From a virus, in IMG/VR virus record IMGVR_UViG_3300036770_001924, positions 1 through 37,418 of that record: DNA of 37,418 bases; one strand, given 5' to 3'. The notes under the pieces were generated by a model that searched no databases, was not told the origin of the DNA, and was given only the letters and a program-made list of their open reading frames with translations. A program made the translations under genes and the position numbers. This document shows positions 1-6,797 of this stretch, piece after piece (the stretch's first letter is position 1; each line of letters starts with the position of its first letter).

Positions 1-269
1 CGATGTCGGCACTCGCCACCATCGAGCGGATGCTGCTGGCGAAGGAGCAGATCAAGTCAGCGGAAGCGGTTGAGGACGCAGCGAAGGCTGAACTCTGCGC
101 CATTCTCGGTGACGCCGAGTACGGCCTTATCCAAGACCAACTCGTCTGCACCTGGAAAACGACGCAACGCGAATCGTTCGATACCAAAAAGTTCCAGAAA
201 GAACACCCTGCCTTGTATGAGAAGTTCTTGAAGACGACACCGGTACGCACATTCAGGGTGTCCAAGTGA
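1..269 (+). CDS. YqaJ-like viral recombinase/exonuclease, C-terminal fragment
   Basis: The reading frame is open to the left edge of the window, so this is probably the 3' end of a longer gene; the ATG at 3 is only an internal candidate start. What remains is a helical, Glu/Ala/Lys-rich stretch followed by a short beta-like tail with a TWK motif and a YEKFLKTTPVRTFRV-type ending. That arrangement matches the C-terminal tail of phage YqaJ-family (lambda-exonuclease-like) recombinases, which resect dsDNA ends during recombination. The catalytic core would lie upstream and cannot be checked. The next gene starts at a GTGA overlap, and an annealing-type protein follows two genes on, as expected for an exonuclease/annealase pair. 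The identification rests on tail similarity and context. Confidence 0.55.
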   Translation, partial: MSALATIERMLLAKEQIKSAEAVEDAAKAELCAILGDAEYGLIQDQLVCTWKTTQRESFDTKKFQKEHPALYEKFLKTTPVRTFRVSK

Positions 270-439
270 CTACCTACAACAAGGCTTACTATGACACACC
301 CGCAGGTAAGGCTAAACAGAAGCGGGCAAACCAGCGGCTCCAGAACAAGCGCAAGCTTGCGTGGCTGTGGCTGGTGGAGAACCGTCCAGATGTAATCCAA
401 GAAATCAACAACCAAATCAACAAGGAGAACCAGCAATGA
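266..439 (+). CDS. small basic hypothetical protein (57 aa)
   Basis: GTG start overlapping the stop of the exonuclease gene (GTGA), and stop overlapping the start of the annealing-protein gene, so translation is probably coupled on both sides. The protein is rich in Lys, Arg, Gln and Asn, begins with a Tyr-rich segment (TTYNKAYYDTPAG) and continues as one long amphipathic helix with a WLWLVENRPDV segment. It could bind DNA or act as a partner of the flanking recombination proteins, but no family is recognised. Its reality is supported by exact overlap at both ends. Confidence 0.6.
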   Translation: MTTYNKAYYDTPAGKAKQKRANQRLQNKRKLAWLWLVENRPDVIQEINNQINKENQQ

Positions 440-1287
440 ACCTGCAAGACATCCTCGGCAAGTACGGGGTACCTGATCCGTCTATCGTCGGCAAACTGCC
501 TCGCGGTGGAATCACCCTTGACTTCGTGGGGCACGCTGAGATTACGAAGATTCTGATTGAGGTGGACCCGCAGTGGTCGTGGGAACCTGTCGCTTGGACT
601 ACTGAAGGCAGACCGGCTATCAACGTGGTCAACGGCATGGCTGTGATGTGGGGCAAGTTGACGGTGCTTGGGCAGTCACGCCTGGGTGTCGGCTCTGCGC
701 GCCACGACAAACCAGACCTCGACAAAGAACTGATTGGAGACTTCCTGCGTAACGCAGCCATGAGGTTCGGCATCAGCCTGTCGCTGTGGTCAAAGTCGGA
801 GTGGGAGGAGCAGCAGGCTGCACCTCGTAAGCCTGCGGAGCCGAAGCCTGTCGGTCAGGATTTCGTAGCCAAGTTCCGTGAGGCGTGCGACAAGAAGGGC
901 ATCAACCCTGATGAGGTGGCGAAAGCTGCTGGTGTGAATCTGGCTGAGGTGACTGATGCTGACGCACCGAAGTTGCGTGACGCCTTCAAGCAGGCAGAAG
1001 CCAAGCCTGTTGACATTGAGGCCGTCAAGCACGCCTTCGGTGAGCAGGTAAAGGTGGTGGCCGAGTCGAAGCCTGATAATCCTACGCCGAAGAATCCTGG
1101 TGAGCCGGCAACAAAAGCACAGATCGGCAAGATTCGTGCGTTGCTCAACGCCAAAGGCATCCAGTCGTTCACCGAGAAGACTGAGGTGTGCGCCGATCTC
1201 ATCAACCGCCCGATCAACAAGTTGGAACAGATGACTCAGGGCGAGGCATCGCAGTGCATCGACATCCTTGACGCGAGGGTGTCGTGA
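436..1287 (+). CDS. Rad52/Sak-like single-strand annealing recombination protein
   Basis: 283 aa from ATG 436, which overlaps the previous stop; this start fits better than an upstream in-frame ATG lying inside the previous gene. The N-terminal half contains LDFVGHAEITKILIEVDPQW followed by WSWEP, and later LIGDFLRNAAMRFGI. This resembles the Rad52/Sak arrangement of a duplex-opening domain followed by a DALKRALRxFG-type helix. The middle is a Lys/Pro/Ala-rich linker. The last 60 residues (TKAQIGKIRALLNAKGI onward) form a small helical domain seen at the C-terminus of other phage annealing proteins. The family role is to anneal complementary ssDNA produced by the exonuclease encoded just upstream. 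An alternative is an Erf-like protein with the same role. The assignment is by remembered family pattern, not a search. Confidence 0.6.
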   Translation: MNLQDILGKYGVPDPSIVGKLPRGGITLDFVGHAEITKILIEVDPQWSWEPVAWTTEGRPAINVVNGMAVMWGKLTVLGQSRLGVGSARHDKPDLDKELIGDFLRNAAMRFGISLSLWSKSEWEEQQAAPRKPAEPKPVGQDFVAKFREACDKKGINPDEVAKAAGVNLAEVTDADAPKLRDAFKQAEAKPVDIEAVKHAFGEQVKVVAESKPDNPTPKNPGEPATKAQIGKIRALLNAKGIQSFTEKTEVCADLINRPINKLEQMTQGEASQCIDILDARVS

Positions 1288-1730
1288 CCGATGAACGCAA
1301 AGGAGAATGTCAAGGCAATAAGGACAGATGTACCCTGGACAACTGCCCGCTGTTTGGCACTTTGGGAAGAGCCGACCGACGTGGCGTACGCCGAGTTAGA
1401 GGGTGTGCCGATCCTGCCGCTCGCGGTCGTAGAAATCGGACTAAAGGGGATGCGAAGGCGCGTCGTGCCCGTAAGAAGTTGGGGTTGGGCGGTCACCTTA
1501 CACGTCACGAGGAGAATTGGGGTGGTGCTTTTCGTACCGAAATCAAAGCCGGCTTACAGGTCGGTCCGATTGCTACCCGTTTCGAAGCCGCTAAAGCCCA
1601 GTCTGATGCGGCGAAGGCGTTGGGCGACATTCGACCGTTCGTAATGGTAGCGATGCCTGACGGTACGACTCGTGGCATTGTGCTTATGGACCTTGATGAG
1701 TTCAGTGAACTTGTTAGTCTCTTGACGTGA
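1284..1730 (+). CDS. conserved phage protein, possible PD-(D/E)XK-like nuclease
   Basis: 148 aa with a GTG start at 1284 in a GTGA overlap, and a stop that again forms a GTGA overlap with the next gene. The N-terminus has a Cys-rich stretch (CTLDNCPLFG and a later GC) and then an Arg/Lys-rich patch (RNRTKGDAKARRARKKLG). The centre has FRTEIKAGLQVGP, where the E-I-K triplet could be the E-x-K part of a PD-(D/E)XK nuclease. The C-terminal strand-rich part ends MPDGTTRGIVLMDLDEF. Similar small proteins sit beside recombination genes in other actinophages. A role as resolvase or nuclease is an inference from E-I-K and neighbourhood; it could equally be non-catalytic. Confidence 0.55.
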   Translation: MTDERKGECQGNKDRCTLDNCPLFGTLGRADRRGVRRVRGCADPAARGRRNRTKGDAKARRARKKLGLGGHLTRHEENWGGAFRTEIKAGLQVGPIATRFEAAKAQSDAAKALGDIRPFVMVAMPDGTTRGIVLMDLDEFSELVSLLT

Positions 1731-1975
1731 GATTGTTTTTCGGGCGTAGCCCCGACGACGGTACCGAGATAGACGAACAAGTCACCGACTTCGAGGCGGC
1801 TGCCTGCGTGATCGGGATGGCTGCCCTCGTTGCCGCGTCAGGGCCAGAAGGGTTTGATGACGAGGAGTTGGATGCGGTGATGATTGGGGCGGCTCCGGCG
1901 GAAGTTACGAAGATGGTGTTGCAAGCGTTGACGAAGCTGGTAGAAAGGGCTTGGCCGTCTCACGACTGGTCTTGA
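1727..1975 (+). CDS. hypothetical acidic protein (82 aa)
   Basis: GTG start in a GTGA overlap with the previous gene. The N-terminus is short and basic (MRLFFGRSPDD); the rest is predicted helical, rich in Ala and acidic residues, with FDDEELDAVMIGAAPAEV near the middle. No signal peptide, metal-binding motif or recognised family is seen. It is the last gene of the tightly overlapped recombination run; a 21-base gap with a GGGG-containing ribosome binding site follows before the transglycosylase gene. Confidence 0.55.
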   Translation: MRLFFGRSPDDGTEIDEQVTDFEAAACVIGMAALVAASGPEGFDDEELDAVMIGAAPAEVTKMVLQALTKLVERAWPSHDWS

Positions 1976-1996
1976 ACTAGGGTAAAGGGGAACACA

Positions 1997-2524
1997 ATGG
2001 ATTGGGTTGTACGCCTGTTCGCAGGTTTGACCGCGACGTTCGCAGTAGTGGGATTCTGGGGGGTATCTGAGCCGACCCCTGCCACCCCTACCCCCACCCC
2101 TGTAACGGCTCTCATAACGCTTCCTATTGCGTCTGAGACGATCCCTACCACCACCCTGCCGGTACCCCCAGATGCCAGATGCCCCCAATGGTGGGTGCTG
2201 GCGGTTGAGGCTGGCTGGACACCCGACCTACTCCCCACCCTCGACTATGTGATGTGGAAGGAATCCAGATGCGATCCCACCCAACACAACACCACCCTCA
2301 ACCGTGACGGATCAGCCGACGTCGGCCTCACCCAAATCAACGACCGCAGCTGGTGTCTGGGAACGAAGTGGTATCCGAAGGGATACTTGCAAACAATCGG
2401 CGCATTGCCTACTGTTGGATGCGAACAACTGTTCGACCCATACCTCAACCTCGTCTCAGCGAAAGCCATCTACGACTATGCCCAACAACACAACGGAAAC
2501 GGATGGCAGCCGTGGAAACTCTAG
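1997..2524 (+). CDS. SLT-type lytic transglycosylase, secreted or membrane-anchored
   Basis: 175 aa. A strong ribosome binding site (AAAGGGG) precedes ATG 1997. Residues 1-23 form a hydrophobic signal or anchor segment, followed by a Pro/Thr-rich linker (about 24-58) suited to spanning the wall. The catalytic domain starts near residue 63. It has the family's catalytic Glu in WKESRCDP (E89) and the GLTQIN motif (110-115) after a DGSADVG segment, as in soluble lytic transglycosylase/goose-lysozyme folds. Four Cys residues (C62, C92, C120, C142) could form disulfides. The enzyme would cleave the glycan strand of peptidoglycan. Its place among early genes, far from the endolysin region, suggests a role in wall remodelling or virion entry, or an auxiliary lysin; which one is not shown. 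Confidence 0.75.
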   Translation: MDWVVRLFAGLTATFAVVGFWGVSEPTPATPTPTPVTALITLPIASETIPTTTLPVPPDARCPQWWVLAVEAGWTPDLLPTLDYVMWKESRCDPTQHNTTLNRDGSADVGLTQINDRSWCLGTKWYPKGYLQTIGALPTVGCEQLFDPYLNLVSAKAIYDYAQQHNGNGWQPWKL

Positions 2525-2534
2525 GTACACGTAC

Positions 2535-2789
2535 ATGGAGCTGCTAAGCGAGTGGGCGCTGGCCGACAAATACCAAGACTGGAAAGACGACGCCGCCTGC
2601 CGAGGAGTCGAGGGTGACCTGTTCTTTCCAGGTGAGAACAACCACTACAACCCGAAAGCGTTCGCCATCTGCAAAACGTGTCCGGTGCGTGAACGCTGTT
2701 TGATGTTTGCAATCAACAACGAAATCATCTACGGTATTTGGGGTGGCATGACACCACCAGAACGACAACGATACAAGAGGAGCTTATGA
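2535..2789 (+). CDS. WhiB-family Fe-S transcriptional regulator
   Basis: 84 aa from ATG 2535. An in-frame ATG at 2478 inside the previous gene would add 19 residues, but the later start matches small WhiB proteins. The four cluster-ligand cysteines are C22, C46, C49 and C55, with CKTCPVRERC spanning the last three. They are followed by the GIWGG turn (67-71) and a short basic tail (PERQRYKR) that in this family contacts DNA. WhiB proteins bind a [4Fe-4S] cluster and usually act with the primary sigma factor. Phage-encoded members can redirect host transcription or block host WhiB proteins. This is the clearest evidence for an actinobacterial host. The gene lies 10 bases after the transglycosylase and overlaps the next gene (ATGA). 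Confidence 0.92.
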   Translation: MELLSEWALADKYQDWKDDAACRGVEGDLFFPGENNHYNPKAFAICKTCPVRERCLMFAINNEIIYGIWGGMTPPERQRYKRSL

Positions 2790-2962
2790 GCGACAACCAA
2801 AACATCTTCTACGAAGCATGGATCAGCGACCTGCAACGCGACCTTGATAGTCTGCGTGAAGACAAGCGGGAACTTCTCCGCAAAGTTGCGCAACTAGAGC
2901 AGCAGCTGGCAGAATACGGTGTCAAAATAACCAACCTCATCCAACAAAGGGGAGATGAATAA
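2786..2962 (+). CDS. small coiled-coil protein (58 aa)
   Basis: ATG 2786 overlaps the whiB stop and has a good ribosome binding site (AGAGGAG) inside whiB. The protein is almost entirely one amphipathic helix with heptad spacing: ISDLQRDLDSLREDKRELL then VAQLEQQLAEYGVKITNLI. It is probably a dimeric coiled coil. Coupling to whiB makes an accessory role to that regulator possible, but nothing in the sequence shows it. The stop overlaps the next start by one base. Confidence 0.6.
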   Translation: MSDNQNIFYEAWISDLQRDLDSLREDKRELLRKVAQLEQQLAEYGVKITNLIQQRGDE

Positions 2963-3183
2963 TGGCAACAGCAACTTGGTACAAACTGAAGGGCGGAAAT
3001 TGGGCGGTCAAGGTACGCCACGACGCACAAGCCGGCGAGCAGGTAGAGGTCACCAACAAAAAAGGTGAAACCAAAACCGTGTTCTTGGACAAATGCGAAG
3101 TCAAGTTCGATGATGCGCAACTCTGGTCATTCACCGATGAAGCACCGGCGGCTAAGGAAGAAGCCGTCGAAGAACCGTTCTAA
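2962..3183 (+). CDS. conserved small phage protein (73 aa), SH3-like
   Basis: TAATG overlap with the coiled-coil gene and ribosome binding site AAAGGGGAG. The N-terminal 45 residues look like a small beta-barrel (WYKLKGGNWAVKV, then EQVEVTNKKGETKTVFLDK), followed by an acidic, Ala/Glu-rich tail (APAAKEEAVEEPF). A short barrel with an acidic tail recalls small nucleic-acid-associated phage proteins, but no defined function is known to me. Similar K(L)K-G-W...KKGETK proteins occur in many actinophages. Confidence 0.6.
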   Translation: MATATWYKLKGGNWAVKVRHDAQAGEQVEVTNKKGETKTVFLDKCEVKFDDAQLWSFTDEAPAAKEEAVEEPF

Positions 3184-3187
3184 CACC

Positions 3188-3430
3188 ATGAACAAAGGGG
3201 GCTACCGATACCCGACAGCGCCACTGCTGGCCGAGTTCGCTGACCTGTCCGCCGCACAGATAGCAGGCAGGTTCGGGGTGCATCGCTCACAAATCGTGCG
3301 CTGGCGCAGAACAGGTGCGACACTCAACCAGTGGGACGCCGACCGCTACGCAGTAATGATCGGCAAACACCCAGGCGAAATCTGGGCCGACTGGTTCGAC
3401 GTCGCAAAGAAAGACACCGTTGGCGTGTGA
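3188..3430 (+). CDS. small helix-turn-helix DNA-binding protein (80 aa)
   Basis: ATG 3188 lies four bases after the previous stop. Residues about 20-45 fit a helix-turn-helix: LSAAQIAGRFGVHRSQIVRW, with the usual Ala, Gly and Ile/Val spacing, followed by RRTGATLNQWDADRYAVMIG and HPGEIW. This looks like a Cro- or MerR-like single-domain DNA-binding protein. It could repress early promoters or regulate phage genes. No dimerisation region is obvious. The 3' end overlaps the next, TTG-started frame by 11 bases. Confidence 0.7.
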   Translation: MNKGGYRYPTAPLLAEFADLSAAQIAGRFGVHRSQIVRWRRTGATLNQWDADRYAVMIGKHPGEIWADWFDVAKKDTVGV

Positions 3431-3593
3431 CCACTGCGGGACCGTCGAGCGAGCGCTCGCCAAATACCCGCAACACATACACGACACCTGCCCCTGCCCC
3501 TGCCACGCATACCGCATGGGCAAACTCACCGCATCCGACAACAACTGGAAGAAAAAGAAAACCGATGGCAAACGAAACAAAAATCAGATGTAA
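3420..3593 (+). CDS. putative zinc-binding micro-protein with TTG start (57 aa)
   Basis: Too short and unusually started for routine calling. From TTG 3420 the frame encodes a CDHCGTV motif, then a closely spaced C-P-C-P-C-H cluster (residues about 24-29) and a basic tail (NNWKKKKTDGKRNKNQM). The CxxC pair plus the later cluster could bind one zinc ion. It overlaps the HTH gene by 11 bases and the next gene by 29. The following gene also begins with a CNHCGTV motif, which suggests duplication of a zinc-knuckle module. No strong ribosome binding site is seen, so the start is uncertain. Confidence 0.45.
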   Translation: MACDHCGTVERALAKYPQHIHDTCPCPCHAYRMGKLTASDNNWKKKKTDGKRNKNQM

Positions 3594-3735
3594 CCACTGC
3601 GGCACCGTCGTCGTCCACGACCGACGCAACAACGCCGGCTGCAACTGCGACCCCGACGCCCCACAATGGTGCTACATCCAACCCGACGGCAAAATACAAG
3701 GATTCAGCCAAGCAAGTTGGGAAGTCCTGCCGTGA
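3565..3735 (+). CDS. small zinc-ribbon-like protein (56 aa)
   Basis: ATG 3565 to TGA 3735; the stop overlaps the methyltransferase GTG (GTGA). It begins IRCNHCGTVVVHDRRN and then has CNCDPD, giving a C-x2-C...C-x-C zinc site, followed by a short strand-rich tail (WCYIQPDGKIQGFSQASWEV). This resembles small phage zinc-ribbon proteins. Translational coupling to the methyltransferase suggests shared expression; a functional link is not shown. Its CNHCGTV motif repeats that of the preceding micro-protein. Confidence 0.6.
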   Translation: MANETKIRCNHCGTVVVHDRRNNAGCNCDPDAPQWCYIQPDGKIQGFSQASWEVLP

Positions 3736-5309
3736 AAGTCCTTTCACTGTTCAGCGGTGTCGGCGGCTTCGACCTCGGCCTAGAAAACGCAGGTATGGAA
3801 ACCGTGTTCCAATGCGAATGGGACAAACACGCAACCAAAATCCTTGAACGCCACTGGCCGCACGTCCCACGCTGGGACGACGTATCCACCCTCACTGGTG
3901 AACACATCCTGCGACACGCACCAGTCATCGACGTCGTGGCATGGGGATCACCATGCCAAGACTTATCAGTCGCAGGAAAACGGGCAGGACTGCAAGGCGC
4001 ACGGTCAGGCCTGTTCCATGAAGGCGTCAGAATCATCAAAGAACTCAGGAGCTTGACTAATGGAAAATACCCAAGAATCTCTATTTGGGAAAACGTCGCA
4101 GGAGCCTTATCGTCCGGAGCAGGTGCCGACTTCGGGCAAGTCCTCACCGAAATGGATGAAGCAGGGGCGTGTTTCTCGGAATGGCGCATCCTGGATGCGC
4201 AATACTTCGGAGTCCCACAACGGCGTCGAAGAGTGTTCCTCATCTCTGTCTTCGATACTGCAACCGCAGCACGATGTCCCGACCCGCTACTACCTGTCAG
4301 CGAAGGCGTGCAGTGGCATCCTCAGACGAGCAACCAGGCGAGGCAAACAGTTACCGGCGAGACTCCAACAAGCACTAGAAGCCGTGGTGCAATCATCGGC
4401 TCAGACATCGTAGGACCATTGGCCGCCTCTGATTGGAAGTTTCCACAGCAACAGCAAGTTCACGAAAACAAATGCGTAGTGGAGACGTTCACCAAAGGCA
4501 AACGCCCACAAACCTCAACCGATGACGAAACATGGGACGAGAATCGACCAGCACCAACCATCAACGCCTTTGACCAGGGCGACACACGCGCCACCACCGT
4601 GATTGTGGAAGAGCCTGTGTTGTTGACGATGAGGGAAGGCAAACCAGGTGGCGGCAAAGGACCGCTACTGTCCACCGACAAATCGTTGAGCCTGCGAACC
4701 GGCAACGAACAAACCTTGTTTCAACCGAACGAAGAACCTGTGTTGTTGGATGGCACGCGAGTAGATGATGTGCGCGTCTACGACCCACCAGTGCAAACAT
4801 TGAAATCAAGAATGGGGACAGGTGGAAACAACGTGCCAGTCATCGGCTTCAGCCATACGCAAGGACTCTCAGCGCAACCCTCGGAAGATGCTTGGCCGAC
4901 ACTACGCACTGAAGGCAACGGCATGGCAGTCGCTTACGACGAATACAACGACAGTCTCGGCGGCGAAGTCCACCATGCGCTACGAGCAGGCACTAAACAA
5001 TCCACAGGCGTGATGGTCGAACCCGTAGAACCAGTTATGCCCACGCTATTGGCTGGAATGTCGCATCTCACCGGCACCACACAAGACGCATACATCAAAA
5101 CCATAAACTCCGTGTCACCCACGATGGCGGTGCGTCGCCTCACCCCACTCGAATGTGAACGGTTGATGGGCTGGCCTGATGACTGGACCGCAGGACAATC
5201 AGACACCCACCGCTACAAACAATGCGGCAACGGCGTCGCATCACCCGTCGCACAATGGATTGGGGAAATCCTTATCGCTACCGATAGCGCTACCGCTACC
5301 GACGCATGA
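3732..5309 (+). CDS. dcm: DNA cytosine-5 methyltransferase (Dcm-type)
   Basis: 525 aa from GTG 3732. C5-methyltransferase motifs appear in order: motif I LFSGVGGFDLGLENAG (SAM binding, residues 6-21), motif IV GSPCQDLS with catalytic C75, motif VI ENV (120-122), motif VIII QRRRRVFLI (163-171), and the motif IX/X region RRLTPLECERLMGWPDDW to KQCGNGVASPV near the C-terminus. Between motifs VIII and IX lies a long target-recognition region of about 270 residues made of degenerate P-T/L...G...V-type segments, much larger than in bacterial Dcm. The enzyme transfers a methyl group from SAM to cytosine C5 and would protect phage DNA from host restriction. No cognate endonuclease is in the window, so it is probably an orphan methyltransferase. 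Confidence 0.93.
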   Translation: MKVLSLFSGVGGFDLGLENAGMETVFQCEWDKHATKILERHWPHVPRWDDVSTLTGEHILRHAPVIDVVAWGSPCQDLSVAGKRAGLQGARSGLFHEGVRIIKELRSLTNGKYPRISIWENVAGALSSGAGADFGQVLTEMDEAGACFSEWRILDAQYFGVPQRRRRVFLISVFDTATAARCPDPLLPVSEGVQWHPQTSNQARQTVTGETPTSTRSRGAIIGSDIVGPLAASDWKFPQQQQVHENKCVVETFTKGKRPQTSTDDETWDENRPAPTINAFDQGDTRATTVIVEEPVLLTMREGKPGGGKGPLLSTDKSLSLRTGNEQTLFQPNEEPVLLDGTRVDDVRVYDPPVQTLKSRMGTGGNNVPVIGFSHTQGLSAQPSEDAWPTLRTEGNGMAVAYDEYNDSLGGEVHHALRAGTKQSTGVMVEPVEPVMPTLLAGMSHLTGTTQDAYIKTINSVSPTMAVRRLTPLECERLMGWPDDWTAGQSDTHRYKQCGNGVASPVAQWIGEILIATDSATATDA

Positions 5310-5440
5310 GGCGACCAGTGACCTACCGATGCCCGCGTTGTGGGCAGACGGTCGTGCTTCATGTGCGGCCTTCGACACCGCCGATCTGTCGGAACCCGCA
5401 GCGTCACGGCTCGACGCCGGTGGAAATGACCGCCAAGTGA
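5306..5440 (+). CDS. zinc-ribbon micro-protein (44 aa)
   Basis: ATG 5306 overlaps the methyltransferase stop (ATGA) and the stop overlaps the next GTG (GTGA). The protein is a minimal zinc ribbon: YRCPRCGQTVVLHV, then PICRN with a single third Cys and a nearby His (QRHG) as possible fourth ligand. Such short CPxCG proteins are common in actinobacterial genomes and phages and usually mediate protein or nucleic-acid contacts. The exact role is unknown. Confidence 0.6.
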   Translation: MRRPVTYRCPRCGQTVVLHVRPSTPPICRNPQRHGSTPVEMTAK

Positions 5441-5547
5441 GTGACGAGCCTCGCCAGGTCGAGTTGCCGTTGGAGTGGTTCAGTGATGACGAGCTGGTCG
5501 TGATCGTGGCGGAGTGGCGGCGCGAGTTGGGGCTTGACGAAAAGTAA
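5437..5547 (+). CDS. acidic micro-protein (36 aa)
   Basis: GTG 5437 in a GTGA overlap. The short product is acidic and helical with DDELVVIVAEWRRELGLDEK at its end. It closes the left gene run; a promoter-like sequence begins 13 bases after its stop. A related LAMLDEK ending occurs in the micro-protein at 7188-7325, also just before a promoter. Function unknown; it is accepted because of the overlap and coding-like codon use. Confidence 0.45.
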   Translation: MSDEPRQVELPLEWFSDDELVVIVAEWRRELGLDEK

Positions 5548-5559
5548 AACGTTCGGTAC

Positions 5560-5589
5560 TTGACAACACCCCGACGATACCCTTATCCT
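5560..5589 (+). promoter_or_regulatory. sigma70-type promoter for the 5.6-7.2 kb cassette
   Basis: A consensus -35 box TTGACA (5560-5565) is followed after 18 bases by TATCCT (5584-5589), which matches four of six -10 consensus positions. It lies in a short intergenic gap. The first gene downstream has ribosome binding site AAGGAG (5617-5622) and ATG at 5633. All genes to 7154 follow with overlaps, so this is probably the promoter of that operon. Confidence 0.65.
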
Positions 5590-5632
5590 TGATAGTGCCG
5601 GCAACGGCACAACAACAAGGAGACAACAACCC

Positions 5633-6247
5633 ATGAAAGTAACAGCAACCCGCGACGTCTACACCTACGACGAGCTACCACCCGACGCACAGCAACGAGC
5701 GTTGGAGAAACTCACCGAAAACGCCTGGGAGTCACTCGACTCAGACATGGTGACCGAGGACCTCAACGCCTACCTAGTAGAACTCGGCACCGGTAAAGGG
5801 CACGGCGTACTTACCCGAAAAGAACTATTCGACAAGTACGACGTGCGCATCTATTGGCAGGTCGCATACACGCAGGGCGACTTCGCAGCCGTCGAGGGAT
5901 ACTTGCGCCGATCCGACTTGCCGAAGTTGGCGTGGCCCAACAACGTCGAAGCAATCCGAGTCGTCACGACAGGACACGGCACAACCAGCTACCCGTCGCA
6001 CGTAATCGTCGGAGACGACGACGAAACCTACGAAGGTGCCACGTTCGAGGCCGCAGCCAACATGATCCAGGGACTCAACCGCAAGTTGTACCGGTTCGCC
6101 CAACAACAATGCGAAGCGTACACGAGCGCCAGCTACGTGCTTGACGCATACCGCGAGTGCTACGAACTAACTCGCCGGTTCACCATTGACGGCGACTACG
6201 CACCCGCCGCGTTCTGGTGCGACGACACCGAAGGAGACAACCAATGA
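5633..6247 (+). CDS. hypothetical phage protein (204 aa), first gene of promoter-driven cassette
   Basis: Start chosen at ATG 5633 behind AAGGAG. The N-terminus (YTYDELPPDAQQRALEKL) resembles the opening helix of a family of uncharacterised phage proteins that begin with a FDELS-x-A-x-x-x-A-type motif. The rest is mixed alpha/beta, rich in Asp/Glu, with VIVGDDDETYEGATFEAA and several aromatic residues. The end is acidic (WCDDTEGDNQ). No catalytic motif is recognised. Position directly behind a strong promoter and among small acidic genes suggests early expression and perhaps a host-takeover or DNA-mimic role; that is inference. Confidence 0.65.
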   Translation: MKVTATRDVYTYDELPPDAQQRALEKLTENAWESLDSDMVTEDLNAYLVELGTGKGHGVLTRKELFDKYDVRIYWQVAYTQGDFAAVEGYLRRSDLPKLAWPNNVEAIRVVTTGHGTTSYPSHVIVGDDDETYEGATFEAAANMIQGLNRKLYRFAQQQCEAYTSASYVLDAYRECYELTRRFTIDGDYAPAAFWCDDTEGDNQ

Positions 6248-6254
6248 CCACCGA
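6232..6254 (+). repeat. gene-junction direct repeat, copy 1
   Basis: A 23-base sequence is identical at 6232-6254 and 6435-6457. Each copy holds the ribosome binding site (GGAG), the last codons of one gene (ending D-N-Q) and the first codons of the next (M-T-T). A 15-base partial copy (CAACCAATGACCACC) occurs at 7976-7990, again at a stop-start overlap. The repeat may be a conserved coupling signal or a site where gene cassettes are joined by recombination. Confidence 0.75.
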
Positions 6255-6450
6255 AACAAACCAGCGAACCTATTGGAACGTGTCGTTTAGCCACGACTTC
6301 GCAACGATCACCACACGTGTCGCAGCACTCAACGCCGACGACGCAATAGTGCTCGCCATGAACCTAATCAGGGATTACTACGACCTCGACGTGAGCCGAT
6401 GGTGGTCCGACACCGACGACACCACCGAACCCGCAGGAGACAACCAATGA
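6244..6450 (+). CDS. hypothetical small protein (68 aa)
   Basis: ATG 6244 overlaps the previous stop (ATGA) and is preceded by AAGGAG. The N-terminal half looks like a beta hairpin (TYWNVSFSHDFATITTRV), then a helix (LNADDAIVLAMNLIRDYY), then an acidic tail (WWSDTDDTTEP) ending GDNQ. The beta-alpha layout with A-L-N-A-D-D-A-I recalls small phage proteins of unknown function that open with an aspartate-rich turn before a helix. Both ends lie in the 23-base junction repeat. Confidence 0.6.
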   Translation: MTTETNQRTYWNVSFSHDFATITTRVAALNADDAIVLAMNLIRDYYDLDVSRWWSDTDDTTEPAGDNQ

Positions 6451-6457
6451 CCACCGA
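6435..6457 (+). repeat. gene-junction direct repeat, copy 2
   Basis: Second exact copy of the 23-base junction sequence found at 6232-6254. Here it joins the 68-aa and 116-aa genes with the same GDNQ ending, ribosome binding site and MTT start. Confidence 0.75.
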
Positions 6458-6797
6458 CACACCGACCCGCGCCGAGATAGAACACATGGCGTACAACTAC
6501 GGCACCGAGGCCGCGCACCACTACTGGCAGCTCGACCGCCCCGACTACGACACGGCTACCGAATGGGTACGCAACGCCGAGGCCGGCACACTCCACGACT
6601 ACGCCATACCTGGCCCGTTCGATGAGATACCTGCCGATCTCAACACCGAAGGCTGGTCGTGGTCCGATTTCTGGTACTACGAGAAAGCTTGGGAGTCTGG
6701 CTACCTTGATGAAACAACGAAACTATGCCGAAAAGAAATCGCCAGCCTCGAACACGCCTACGAAACCCGACTAGAACAGGACCACTACCGTGAATAG
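6447..6797 (+). CDS. acidic hypothetical protein (116 aa)
   Basis: ATG 6447 in an ATGA overlap with the GGAG site upstream. By count it has 25 Asp/Glu against 9 Lys/Arg, and many aromatic residues (HHYWQLDRPDY, WSWSDFWYYEKAW). There is no signal peptide, membrane segment or metal motif. The strong acidity and aromatic content fit a protein-binding or DNA-mimicking early protein, but this is not demonstrated. The 3' end overlaps the next gene by eight bases. Confidence 0.6.
   Translation: MTTDTPTRAEIEHMAYNYGTEAAHHYWQLDRPDYDTATEWVRNAEAGTLHDYAIPGPFDEIPADLNTEGWSWSDFWYYEKAWESGYLDETTKLCRKEIASLEHAYETRLEQDHYRE

Noticed and set aside
1291-1644. Alternative 117-codon frame inside 1284-1730
   Set aside because: The 1284 frame has exact GTGA overlaps at both ends and a recognisable conserved core; the alternative is an unstructured shadow.
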